From: NIOZ-UU13 sp964417935
GTDB lineage: Bacteria > Planctomycetota > Phycisphaerae > Sedimentisphaerales > Anaerobacaceae
Assembly (NCBI GenBank): GCA_964417935.1
Contig: CAYQKF010000008.1
Location: 9,080 to 73,079 of the forward strand
Reading direction: 5' to 3'
DNA length: 64,000 nucleotides
A program made the translations under genes and the position numbers. A model generated the notes under the pieces. The model did not search any database and had not been told where the DNA came from. It saw only the letters and a program-made list of their open reading frames with translations. Of this stretch, positions 35,113 through 44,463 are shown one piece after another; the first letter of the stretch is position 1, and every line of letters starts with the position of its first letter.

Positions 35113-36780
35113 ATGAACACTTGTCGTTTCAAGACATTGGCCGTTGTTTGCATACTATTTGCAGGCTTACTACTTTGCCCTCACACTCTGGTTCGGGCCG
35201 AGGGTGCCGGCGGTTCTGACAAGAAGCTGGCCCTTGATGCACGCAGCCGTGCACCGTTGTCCGATGGCACAGGCCGATTCAGGGTCGTGCAGAATAAGCT
35301 CGAATGGAACCCTGAGCAAACCGCTATCATCATTTGCGATATGTGGAACCAGCACTGGTGTAAGGGCGCGACCAGCAGGGTCGGGGAGCTTGCGCCGCGG
35401 ATGAATGAGATTGTTTCCAAAGCGCGTGATAAAGGTGTGCTGATAGTGCATGCGCCCAGCGGCACGGTCAATTTTTACGAGAACCATCCGGCCCGCAAGC
35501 GTGCCCAGAACGCTCCAACAGCAGCAAACCTGCCCAAAGATATTGCTAAATGGTGCCGATGGATTGATGAAAAGGAAAAAACCACAGGGTATCCTATCGA
35601 CGATTCGGACGGCGGCTGCGATTGTCAGCCGAAATGTAAACAGGGTTCGCCCTGGCGCAGGCAGGTAGAGACAATCGAGATTCGCAATGAAGACGCCATA
35701 AGTGATTCGGGCGTGGAGGTCTGGAACCTGCTCGAGCAGCGCGGTATCGACAACGTTATCGTTATGGGTGTGCATACCAATATGTGCGTTCTCGGTCGGC
35801 CTTTCGGGCTGCGGAATATGGCCAGGTATGGCAAAAACGTGGTGCTGATGCGCGATATGACCGATACTATGTACAACTCGCGGATGCGGCCCTTTGTCAG
35901 CCATTTTACCGGCACCGACCTAATAGTCGAACATTTAGAAAAGTACGTCTGCCCGACGATAACCTCAACGGCATTCACAGGTCAGCCGCAGTTTTGTTTT
36001 AAAAACGATAATCGTCCGCGCGTGGTGTTCATTTCCGCCGAAAGCGAATATGGAGCCGAACAGTCACTGCCGGAGTTTGCGCACGAGCTAAAAACTAAAT
36101 ACGGCCTATACTGTGAGGTACTCCAGGGCAGCACAAATAAAACAGGCCAAGGGCGCTACTACATTGCGGGTATGGAGGCGCTGACGAATGCGGATTTGGC
36201 GGTGCTGTTCGTGCGGCGCAGAGCTTTACCGGCTGTGCAAATGAAGTATTTCCGTAACTACTTGGAAAGCGGCAGGCCATTGATTGGATTGCGGACCGCC
36301 AGCCATGCGTTCGATACTCGCGGCAACGCCCCAGCTGGTTATGCCGAATGGCAGAAGCTTGACCCCGAGGTATTAGGCGGAAATTATCACGGTCATCACG
36401 GTAACGGACCCAAGTGCGCAGTTACAACCGCCGCCGATGCCGACACTCATCCGATACTTGCCGGTGTTCAAATGCCATTCACGAGCAACGGTTCACTATA
36501 CGAGGTAAGGCCACTGACCAAGTCAACGAAGCGGCTGTTGATTGGCACGATTCCCGACAAGGAGCCTGAGCCGCTGGCCTGGACAAACAGGTACAAGAAG
36601 TCCCGCATTTTCTACACATCGCTGGGCCATCCGGACGACTTTCAAAATGCGCAATTTCGTCGGCTGCTTATCAATGCGGTGTTCTGGGCGATGAACAAGC
36701 CGGTGCCAAAAGTCAAGAACACGACTCAGGCGAACGGCATAGAGCAGGCCGCTAATGCACGACCCGGAGATTTTCCTTGA
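35113..36780 (+). CDS. exported isochorismatase-like domain fused to a ThuA-like domain
   Basis: 555 residues; AGGAGG precedes the ATG. Signal peptide 1-28. Residues about 50-285 form an isochorismatase-like cysteine hydrolase: Asp in AIIICDMWNQHW, and Cys in VMGVHTNMCVLGRP. An insertion with GGCDCQPKCKQ (about 167-177) is Cys-rich. Residues 300-540 are a ThuA-like glutamine-amidotransferase-fold domain (VVFISAESEYG, GRPLIGLRTASHAF, HGNGP, FYTSLGHPDDF). ThuA domains occur in trehalose and sugar degradation in planctomycetes. Substrate unknown. The stop codon overlaps the promoter of the following gene. Confidence 0.85.
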   Translation: MNTCRFKTLAVVCILFAGLLLCPHTLVRAEGAGGSDKKLALDARSRAPLSDGTGRFRVVQNKLEWNPEQTAIIICDMWNQHWCKGATSRVGELAPRMNEIVSKARDKGVLIVHAPSGTVNFYENHPARKRAQNAPTAANLPKDIAKWCRWIDEKEKTTGYPIDDSDGGCDCQPKCKQGSPWRRQVETIEIRNEDAISDSGVEVWNLLEQRGIDNVIVMGVHTNMCVLGRPFGLRNMARYGKNVVLMRDMTDTMYNSRMRPFVSHFTGTDLIVEHLEKYVCPTITSTAFTGQPQFCFKNDNRPRVVFISAESEYGAEQSLPEFAHELKTKYGLYCEVLQGSTNKTGQGRYYIAGMEALTNADLAVLFVRRRALPAVQMKYFRNYLESGRPLIGLRTASHAFDTRGNAPAGYAEWQKLDPEVLGGNYHGHHGNGPKCAVTTAADADTHPILAGVQMPFTSNGSLYEVRPLTKSTKRLLIGTIPDKEPEPLAWTNRYKKSRIFYTSLGHPDDFQNAQFRRLLINAVFWAMNKPVPKVKNTTQANGIEQAANARPGDFP

Positions 36781-36806
36781 CGCCAAAGTAGCTAATTTGG
36801 TATAAG
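36777..36806 (+). promoter_or_regulatory. promoter of the CocE-like gene (18-bp family)
   Basis: TTGACG (36777-36782) and TATAAG (36801-36806) are 18 bp apart, with spacer CCAAAGTAGCTAATTTGG nearly the same as that of the first LamG promoter. Homology extends to TGGTGAAGCTCGTG just downstream. The -35 overlaps the TGA of the upstream gene. The rest of the structured leader is absent. Confidence 0.6.
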
Positions 36807-36905
36807 TAATATTGGTGAAGCTCGTGCCCGCGCAGTTGGGCATCTGTGGCCTTGAGGTTATCAAGCGGGTGTGAAAGAACGCCTATAAAAATGGAGGATT
36901 GTATT

Positions 36906-38765
36906 ATGAAAGTACCTAAGGCTCTCTTTTTCTTGTACCTCTTCTTTGTTTTGCAGGTGGGTTTTATTCAAGCCGATGAACGAGCGGACTATATCCGTGA
37001 GAATTACACGAAATATGAAAAACGAATCCCTGTGCGTGACGGGGTGAAACTCTTTACCGCTATTTATACACCGAACGATACCTCGAAAGAATATCCGATG
37101 CTGTTGTTACGCACTCCCTACAGCATTAGTCCCTATGGGCCCGACCGATACAGCAGCCGGATCAGTCCGCATGAAGAATTCGAAAAAGAAGGATTTATCT
37201 TTGTTTATCAAGACGTACGCGGTCGTTTTATGTCGGAAGGCCAGTTCGTTCATATGACTCCGCACGTCGCAAATAAGAAAAGCAATTCTGATACGGATGA
37301 AAGTACGGATACCTATGATACGATTGAGTGGCTGTTGGAACACGTCCCCAACCACAACGGTAAGGTTGGCCAATGGGGGATCTCTTATCCTGGGTTTTAC
37401 ACGTCCGCCGGGTCTATCGATTCCCACCCCGCTTTGAAAGCGGTCTCTCCTCAAGCGCCGGTTTCCGATTTTTATTGGGATGACGTTTACCATCACGGGG
37501 CCTTTCTGTTAACTCATTGGTTTGGGTTTCTAAATCGTGTGAAACAAAGACGTGAAGGGCTTATCGATGAATGGCCAGATCGCATCTATGAGATTGAAAC
37601 GACAGACGCGTACAAATTCTTCATGGATGTGGGACCATTGAAAAATGTGAATAAATCATATTTCAAAAAGAAATCCAAATTCTGGAACTATGTTACACGC
37701 CACCCCAATTACGACAAGTTCTGGCAAAAACGCAATATCCTTCCTCATCTGAAGAATATCAAAGCAGCGGTAATGGTTGTCGGCGGTTGGTACGACCGAG
37801 AAGATTTGTTTGGACCGTTGAACACGTACCAAATGATTGAGAAGCAGAATCCCGACACATTCAATATGTTAGTCATGGGGCCTTGGTATCATGGAGGCTG
37901 GCTCGGCAGTAAAGGCAGCGAGTTGGGAGATACAGATTTTGGGTTCCCCACCTCGGAATACTATCAAAAGAATGTCGATCTGCATTTCTTCAAGCACTTT
38001 TTGAAAGACGAAGAAAGTGAATTAAACCTGCCGGAAGCCTTGATATTTGAAACCGGGGCCAACCGCTGGCGACAATTTGACCAATGGCCACCGGCATCCG
38101 CCGAGAAGACATATTTCTATTTCCACAAAGGCGGCAAATTATCATTTAAAAAACCCAACGAAGATTCTGACGCTTATGATTCCTATATCAGCGATCCAAA
38201 CAAACCGGTTCCCCATACAAGAGATAATTCGAGGTGGATCAATAACACGTTTTATTCAGAAGACCAACGATTTGCTTCCCGGAGGCCGGATGTATTGGTG
38301 TATCAAACAGACATTCTTGAAGAGGGTGTTACGTTAGCGGGAACCATCCAAGCCAATCTCTTTGTTTCCACCACCGGAACGGATTCGGATTGGGTTGTCA
38401 AGCTGATCGATGTTTATCCTGACGATTTGGAAGAAAAAGCGGCCCAACAAACCTTGATTCGCGCAGAAGTGTTTCGAGGACGGTTCCGGGAAAGTTATAA
38501 GAAGCCTAAGCCTTTTAAACCCAATGAGGTTACCAGGATTCCGTTTGAATTGTGGGATGTTTTGCACACGTTTAAACGGGGGCATCGGATTATGATACAC
38601 GTCCAAAGCACATGGTTCCCGTTTATCGATCGCAATCCGCAGAAATACGTGCCGAATATTTTTAAAGCGGATGAAGACGATTTTATCAAAGTTACCAATC
38701 GCATGCATCGATCCAAACGGTATCCCAGCCATATTGAAGTCGGTGTGTTGCAGCAAATGTTTTGA
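36906..38765 (+). CDS. exported CocE/NonD-family (X-Pro dipeptidyl-peptidase S15-like) hydrolase
   Basis: ATG 36906 (GGAGG upstream) begins a signal peptide (MKVPKALFFLYLFFVLQ...); 619 residues. Alpha/beta hydrolase with nucleophile Ser in GQWGISYPGF (about 157), Asp in VGGWYDRED (about 295) and His in MGPWYHGGW (about 325), followed by the C-terminal jelly-roll of S15/CocE enzymes (about 415-610). It resembles acyl hydrolases such as cocaine esterase or glutaryl-7-ACA acylase; the true substrate is probably an ester or amide in the periplasm. It uses a copy of the LamG-type promoter. Confidence 0.87.
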   Translation: MKVPKALFFLYLFFVLQVGFIQADERADYIRENYTKYEKRIPVRDGVKLFTAIYTPNDTSKEYPMLLLRTPYSISPYGPDRYSSRISPHEEFEKEGFIFVYQDVRGRFMSEGQFVHMTPHVANKKSNSDTDESTDTYDTIEWLLEHVPNHNGKVGQWGISYPGFYTSAGSIDSHPALKAVSPQAPVSDFYWDDVYHHGAFLLTHWFGFLNRVKQRREGLIDEWPDRIYEIETTDAYKFFMDVGPLKNVNKSYFKKKSKFWNYVTRHPNYDKFWQKRNILPHLKNIKAAVMVVGGWYDREDLFGPLNTYQMIEKQNPDTFNMLVMGPWYHGGWLGSKGSELGDTDFGFPTSEYYQKNVDLHFFKHFLKDEESELNLPEALIFETGANRWRQFDQWPPASAEKTYFYFHKGGKLSFKKPNEDSDAYDSYISDPNKPVPHTRDNSRWINNTFYSEDQRFASRRPDVLVYQTDILEEGVTLAGTIQANLFVSTTGTDSDWVVKLIDVYPDDLEEKAAQQTLIRAEVFRGRFRESYKKPKPFKPNEVTRIPFELWDVLHTFKRGHRIMIHVQSTWFPFIDRNPQKYVPNIFKADEDDFIKVTNRMHRSKRYPSHIEVGVLQQMF

Positions 38766-38886
38766 TGTGGAGGAAGGCCAATGAAGCTGATTTGCCTTAT
38801 TTGTTGTATGATGTACAGGCCCTACGAGTGTTTTGGTATGTGGCCAAGGCACGGTTATTTTAACTCTTTCTTGAAGGAGGATTATT

Positions 38887-41610
38887 ATGTCTAAAAAATT
38901 GATTTATTTAGTTTCTTTTGTTTTGCTGCTGAGTGCAGCAGGCAATGCCTCGGCTGATCTGTTGGTTCACTGGAGACTCGACGAGGGTTCCGGTACTATT
39001 GCCTTTGACAGCTCGGGCAATGGCAATGACGGTACATTCAGTGGCGAGCCGCAGTGGGTAGATGGGCATGGCGGCGGCGGTGCGCTGGAATTCGACGGCG
39101 TCGATGACTTTGTTGTATACTCCTTTGACCAGGCACAAACCTTTGCGGCCTTTAGTGTAGCATTTTGGGTCAAAGCGAGTAGTTTAGGGCAACCCAACTA
39201 CGCTAGTCCATTTACAGGCCATTACCCGAACACCGCTGGTTTCCAAATTGATGTGGATGGTGGAAATCCTGGAAATTACAGGATCAATCCTAATTCTGGA
39301 ATTCATTTTGCATTCGGCACCGCCACCACGGACTGGGTCCATCTTGCATTAACCGCAGAGGGTACATCTATGAATCTCTACTACAATGGTAATTGGGCCA
39401 GCAGTAATACTCTCGTTGACACCGATGTCGTTTTCAACCAGTTTGCTATAGGTGTGAACAGAAACAGAAACTGGTGGTTCGCCGGTACCATTGATGAACT
39501 TCGCGTTTACGACCACGTTCTGTCGGAGGCCGAAATTATGGGTGCTATGGAAGGTGAGATATGGCCTTACGCCTTTGGCCCCGAGCCTGCTGATGGTACC
39601 CTGCATGAGGCCACATGGGCGAACGTTTCCTGGAAGCCGGGAGGTTTTGCGGTCTCGCACGATGTGTACTTCGGCGAGAATTTTGACGACGTTAACGACG
39701 GAACCGAAGGGACGTTCTTAGGCAACCAGGCCACAACAAAGCTTATTGTTGGCTTTCTCGGATTTCCTTATCCGGATGGCCTTGTTCCGGGCACAACTTA
39801 CTATTGGCGAATCGATGAGGTCAATGATCTGGACCCGAATAGTCCCTGGAAGGGCGATGTCTGGAGCTTTACGATTCCCCCCAGGACTGCCTATAATCCC
39901 GAGCCGGCTGACGGCGTCAAATTTGTGAAACCGGATGTGGAGCTCAACTGGACGGGTGGCTTCGGCGCGAAACTGCACCATGTGTATTTCGGCGACAATT
40001 TTGATGATGTGAACAGTGCCGTTGTGGGTCTGCCTCAGGCAGAAACAACCTATACACCGGGCACACTTGAATTGGATAAGGTCTATTACTGGTGTATCGA
40101 TGAGTTTGATGGCGTCAACACGCATAAAGGCGATGTCTTTAGCTTCAGAACAATGCCTGAGATACCTATTACTGACCCTGACCTGATTTGCTGGTGGAAG
40201 CTTGATGAAGGTTCCGGCACTAATGCGCTTGACTGGTCAGGCCATGGCAATCATGGCACCCTCACTAATGGCCTACAGTGGGTGGACGGGTATGACGGCG
40301 GTGCGCTGGACTTCGACGGTATCAATGACAGTGTTATATATCGCCTTGCCGACGAAGAAACCTGGTCGGCTTACACTGTGGCATTATGGGTAAAAGCCGG
40401 TAGCCTGGGGCAAAGAAGTAACAACTGCGTATTCGCCAGCTATAACAGCAGCGCCGCCGGCTTCCAGCTTTCTGTTGATGGCACAAACCCGGGCAATTAC
40501 CAGTACCATACTGATCCCATTGACCAAATAATGGGGCCCGTTACCTTAGACTGGATTCATCTTGCTGCAACCTGCGACGGCATCAGCACGACTCTTTACT
40601 GTAACGGTTATATGGTCGCGAGCATAGGCGCGGCCGATCTGGTATTTAACAAGTTTGCCATAGGCGTAAACAGAAATGAAGACCAATTGTTTGATGGTAC
40701 CATTGACAATCTTCGCATCTACAACAAGGTGCTGACGGCCGAAGAGATTCAGCAGGCCATGCGAGGTGACCCGTTGGTTGCCTGGGGTCCAAACCCGAGT
40801 CCCGGCTCAACACCATACATCAGGGACGCAACGCCCCTTAGCTGGTCGCCGGGAGATAATGCATCTCAACACGATGTTTACTTCGGCACCGATAGAGGCG
40901 CCGTTGTCGATGCCGATGCATCCGATACGACCGGCATATATCAAGGCCGACAAGGTGTTACCATTTATACTCCAGCCAAAGACGTTGAATGGGGCGGCGG
41001 GCCTTACTACTGGCGTATCGACGAGTATAATACCGATGCGACAATCAGCAAAGGCAGCGTATGGAGCTTTACGGTAGCCGACTCCATTGGGATAGACGAT
41101 TTTGAGGATTACAACGACTATCCGCCCGACGAGATATTCAGTACATGGATAGACGGATGGGAAGTCCCGACGAATGGTTCTATGGCAGGTCATGCCGATC
41201 CTCCTTTTGCCGAGACAAGTATTGTTCACGGCGGTGGTCAATCGATGCCGCTTTATTACGAGAACAATTTCAAGTACTCTGAGGCAGCCATGACGTTGGT
41301 CTCGGTGCGTGATTGGACCGAAGAAGGTGTTGGTGTACTATCGCTGTGGTTCTATGGTGATGCCTCTAACGCTGCTGAGCGGATGTATGTTGCTCTCAAC
41401 GGAAGCGCAGTGGTCTATCACGATAATCCCGACGCGGCGCTGATAGATGAGTGGACGGAATGGACTATCGATTTGCAGGCATTTACAGGCGTGAACCTTG
41501 CCAATGTCAATACAATTTCTATCGGTTTCGGCGATAAGAATAATCTTCAGGCTGGTGGTTCCGGTATGGTGTTATTTGACGATATTCGGCTGTATCGGCC
41601 GATGCCGTAA
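38887..41610 (+). CDS. LamG/fibronectin-like secreted protein
   Basis: 907 residues; GGAGG upstream. Signal peptide 1-23 (MSKKLIYLVSFVLLLSAAG); LamG (about 25-215) with HWRLDEGSGT and DELRVYDHVL; two fibronectin-like modules; second LamG (about 435-615, WWKLDEGSG); third module and the shared C-terminal domain ending MVLFDDIRLYR. About 264 bp (39718-39981) are identical to 8852-9115 in the gene at 7169. Here the Trp codon mutated to TGA in that paralogue is intact (EPQWVDG). The two LamG domains of this protein resemble each other more than those of its paralogues. Presumed glycan or surface binding. Confidence 0.87.
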   Translation: MSKKLIYLVSFVLLLSAAGNASADLLVHWRLDEGSGTIAFDSSGNGNDGTFSGEPQWVDGHGGGGALEFDGVDDFVVYSFDQAQTFAAFSVAFWVKASSLGQPNYASPFTGHYPNTAGFQIDVDGGNPGNYRINPNSGIHFAFGTATTDWVHLALTAEGTSMNLYYNGNWASSNTLVDTDVVFNQFAIGVNRNRNWWFAGTIDELRVYDHVLSEAEIMGAMEGEIWPYAFGPEPADGTLHEATWANVSWKPGGFAVSHDVYFGENFDDVNDGTEGTFLGNQATTKLIVGFLGFPYPDGLVPGTTYYWRIDEVNDLDPNSPWKGDVWSFTIPPRTAYNPEPADGVKFVKPDVELNWTGGFGAKLHHVYFGDNFDDVNSAVVGLPQAETTYTPGTLELDKVYYWCIDEFDGVNTHKGDVFSFRTMPEIPITDPDLICWWKLDEGSGTNALDWSGHGNHGTLTNGLQWVDGYDGGALDFDGINDSVIYRLADEETWSAYTVALWVKAGSLGQRSNNCVFASYNSSAAGFQLSVDGTNPGNYQYHTDPIDQIMGPVTLDWIHLAATCDGISTTLYCNGYMVASIGAADLVFNKFAIGVNRNEDQLFDGTIDNLRIYNKVLTAEEIQQAMRGDPLVAWGPNPSPGSTPYIRDATPLSWSPGDNASQHDVYFGTDRGAVVDADASDTTGIYQGRQGVTIYTPAKDVEWGGGPYYWRIDEYNTDATISKGSVWSFTVADSIGIDDFEDYNDYPPDEIFSTWIDGWEVPTNGSMAGHADPPFAETSIVHGGGQSMPLYYENNFKYSEAAMTLVSVRDWTEEGVGVLSLWFYGDASNAAERMYVALNGSAVVYHDNPDAALIDEWTEWTIDLQAFTGVNLANVNTISIGFGDKNNLQAGGSGMVLFDDIRLYRPMP

Positions 41611-41662
41611 GCCGGAATTCAGGTGACAATTTAGAAGCAACAGATTATTAATCGTCTCTTCA

Positions 41663-41695
41663 AATAAGCCCGTCCCTAAAAGGGGTGGGCTTATT
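41663..41695 (+). terminator. Rho-independent terminator of the fourth LamG gene
   Basis: AATAAGCCC and GGGCTTATT pair, extended by an inner CCC/GGG, and are followed by ATTTA. It is unrelated to the GGGGCTTATACC terminators. Confidence 0.7.
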
Positions 41696-41844
41696 ATTTA
41701 CAGCCTGCCCAGGGCAACCACATTGGGTTGCCCCTACGTCAAAAGGTTTTCGAGCCAGGAAACGATAGATGCCGATCCATAACCGGGAATAGGACTATTG
41801 GTTCTAATGAGCAAAATGATAGAATCTGGCCATAGCTCCTACTA

Positions 41845-43290
41845 TTAGCCCTTTCGAAATTGTCGTAGGATATCCCAATATGCTCCACGTGCACCTTTCC
41901 GGATTGCCTGTATTAGTGGCAGGTTCTCATTGTAGTTATAACCGGCAGCATTACTGTTCTCGGTTGCTTTGCGGTCGGTCTCAACGGAAGGCTCGAAGAA
42001 TCTTTTGTCACCACCAATCAAATCCCTGACCAACTCTGCCGGATGCCCGCCCAAAGCCTTAGATATGTAGAAAGTTGGCTTGAGCAGGTTTATGGGCCCG
42101 TCGTATTTTCGATGAATATTAAGACCTTTTTCTTCCCGGAGCTCTTCGGCCACTATTTTCGCCATTATAGTCCCGGGGTAAACTCTGATGCCAAGTGCAG
42201 CACCGGCACAATCAGGATCAATTTTTTTCATGAACTCAATCGTTTCTTGAACTGTCTGCGGTGTTTCACCCGGCCCTCCAAGCAAAAGGTCTATCATAAC
42301 TGCAATGTTGTTTGAGCGGCAAAGTTTGACTGCTGCGGCAATGTCCTCTTTGGTGTGCTGCTGGCGGTAAATCCGGAGCATCGATTCACACGCTGAATCT
42401 CCCGTAAAATCTATTCCTATACATCCGGCTTCGGCCATTACCTTGGCCAAATCTGCATCAAAGGGCGAGGGTGACATATATGCGTACCAATGAACCTTGT
42501 TTCCAAGGGAACGCCTATTAAATGCCTCACAGACCGCATAAGCGTGATTTCGGGGTACATTGAACTCAGAATCGCAAAAGTGCAATACATCTATTCCCTG
42601 CTGCAATAACGATTGCGCCTCATCGACGACTTCGGATGGATCTCTTAGTCTGACTCTGGTACCTTTAGCCAACGGATCTGCACAGTATATACAGCCGCGA
42701 GTGCAGCCACGTTTTGTCTCTAATCCACATTGTCCACCCAGTTTAAAATAGCTCCGATTATCAATAAAATCGCGAACTGTAACTAAAGAAATTGAATCAG
42801 GCCATGATGGTGTATTGCTGCAGATTCTGCCGTTCTCCCGCCATATCAGACCTGGAACATCGCTGAATACTGGTTTGGCTCGTAGCTGACGAATAAGCGT
42901 AATTATTGCCCCCTCACCGTCACCACGTATGCCAAAGTCCGCACCTGTATAATCAAAAATTGACTTGGCAAAGATTGAAAAGCCGACACCACCAATAACA
43001 ATCGGGGCATCGGTTATGCTTTTGACAGTTTGTATGGTCTTTCTCAGTTCCGGGATAAACCAATCAGCGCTTGGCCAAAAACAATCATCGGAATTTCGAA
43101 AAGAAAGCCCCACCAGTTCCGGCTGTTGAAAGTAAAAATATTCCCTCATTGCCTTAGTTGGTTCCCCAGCCAAACCAAGGTCAAGAACTTCAACATCTAT
43201 ACCCGCACGTCGGACTGAAGAGGCAATATAGTCTAAACCTATCGGCCCAATGAGGGGAACCATTCTGTTTGTATTGATTAATGTTAACAT
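41845..43290 (-). CDS. B12-binding-domain radical SAM enzyme
   Basis: 481 residues. N-terminal cobalamin-binding-like domain (about 1-150: LIGPIGLDYIASSVRRAG, VIGGVGFSIF) and a radical SAM domain with CTRGCIYC (CxxxCxxC, about 207-214) and LLGGPGETPQTV (about 326-337). Members carry out methyl transfer or other rearrangements in secondary or hopanoid metabolism. The reaction here cannot be assigned. The characteristic DxHxxG cobalamin motif is not seen, so B12 binding is uncertain. Confidence 0.82.
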   Translation of the reverse strand: MLTLINTNRMVPLIGPIGLDYIASSVRRAGIDVEVLDLGLAGEPTKAMREYFYFQQPELVGLSFRNSDDCFWPSADWFIPELRKTIQTVKSITDAPIVIGGVGFSIFAKSIFDYTGADFGIRGDGEGAIITLIRQLRAKPVFSDVPGLIWRENGRICSNTPSWPDSISLVTVRDFIDNRSYFKLGGQCGLETKRGCTRGCIYCADPLAKGTRVRLRDPSEVVDEAQSLLQQGIDVLHFCDSEFNVPRNHAYAVCEAFNRRSLGNKVHWYAYMSPSPFDADLAKVMAEAGCIGIDFTGDSACESMLRIYRQQHTKEDIAAAVKLCRSNNIAVMIDLLLGGPGETPQTVQETIEFMKKIDPDCAGAALGIRVYPGTIMAKIVAEELREEKGLNIHRKYDGPINLLKPTFYISKALGGHPAELVRDLIGGDKRFFEPSVETDRKATENSNAAGYNYNENLPLIQAIRKGARGAYWDILRQFRKG

Positions 43291-43451
43291 CTACATATTA
43301 TCAATCTGGTCGAATATTTTTTATATAAAACTGCAACACTCCTCAATCGTTTACTTACAATATAGCTGGCTTAATAGGTTTGGCAACAGATTTTCCAATC
43401 CACAGAAATATGAGCAGACAACCTCGTAAAATATCTTCAAAATCAAATAAA

Positions 43452-43479
43452 AAAGGCTGGTTTGCAAAAACCAGCCTTT
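43452..43479 (-). terminator. strong Rho-independent terminator of the barrel gene
   Basis: On the minus strand AAAGGCTGGTT pairs with AACCAGCCTTT around TTTGCA, followed by TTTATTTGA. The stem is perfect. Confidence 0.85.
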
Positions 43480-43512
43480 CCGGAAACAAAACACAATAAA
43501 TTCTGAATCGTT

Positions 43513-44367
43513 TCAGAATTTGTACGTCATACTTAAGGTGACCCAGGTCTCGTCCTTATCATCATTAATGGTCTTATCCATTGTTACCTGGTGATAAACC
43601 CCCGGAGTAAGAGTTACATTCTCGGCCAATTCAAAGTCTGTTGCGACACCGAAGACCGCATTTGACCAGTCATGGTCCACACCTATACCCCTGGGATCAA
43701 CGCCATCGTTGAAAACAAATTCCGAGTGCAGTCTCAAAACCTGCTCAGGGACATCGGGCAGAAATCCCTCTACGGGTAAGCTGTAGTCGAGCATAAAGAT
43801 ATGAGCATAGCCCGAAGCAGTTCCAGAGGTGACAGTTCCATCGGGGAGTGTGAGGTCCTGGCTCCCAACAAACGAACGGCTTTCGGCGGGCCATAACTTG
43901 ACAAGAACGTAGGTTGGGACTAAACCTTCCACCGGTAAAATCTGCGGCCAGGAAAGAACGGCGTGTATCTCCTGCAAATCGATATCCCCTGACGCACCCG
44001 GAGGCATACCATCCAGAGGCGCATCCGGGAAGTGAAAATACCTCCATCCAAGCATATACTGCGTGGCATAAGATTCGTCGGCGAAAAGAGCGTTCTTGTA
44101 GTACAACGTGTAGTCCCAGCGCTCGGTGGTTTCGAATTCGCCTGAGTTGGCCCTGTGGCCCATCACGCTGACACCAAAGCCCGTGCCAAACAAATCCAGA
44201 TTAACCGATGGCTGAATTGCGCTCTTATCGTCGTAAACATCGATGCCACGCCAGAGATACTTACTCTGATAAGTAACATCGACTGCTCCATGCAGCTCGT
44301 CCTGGGCCTGCACCGGAACAGTTGCCGCCATTACAACAATGGCAGCCAACAACACAATCTGTTTCAT
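43513..44367 (-). CDS. outer-membrane beta-barrel, porin-like
   Basis: ATG 44367 (AAGGAG upstream) gives 284 residues; the frame runs five codons further. Signal peptide 1-20 ends in PVQAQ. The mature part is made of alternating amphipathic strands with YQSKYLWRGIDVYDD near the N-terminus, as in TorF-like putative porins, and closes with an aromatic end (WVTLSMTYKF), the C-terminal beta-signal of barrel proteins. Acts as an outer-membrane channel by inference. Confidence 0.72.
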   Translation of the reverse strand: MKQIVLLAAIVVMAATVPVQAQDELHGAVDVTYQSKYLWRGIDVYDDKSAIQPSVNLDLFGTGFGVSVMGHRANSGEFETTERWDYTLYYKNALFADESYATQYMLGWRYFHFPDAPLDGMPPGASGDIDLQEIHAVLSWPQILPVEGLVPTYVLVKLWPAESRSFVGSQDLTLPDGTVTSGTASGYAHIFMLDYSLPVEGFLPDVPEQVLRLHSEFVFNDGVDPRGIGVDHDWSNAVFGVATDFELAENVTLTPGVYHQVTMDKTINDDKDETWVTLSMTYKF

Positions 44368-44463
44368 AATAATCTCCTTCAAAAAAACCGCATTCCTTAA
44401 TAAACACTGCTACAACCTTATATTCATAAACCCCCATAAAAGACCTACCATTTGCCGCCTTTT

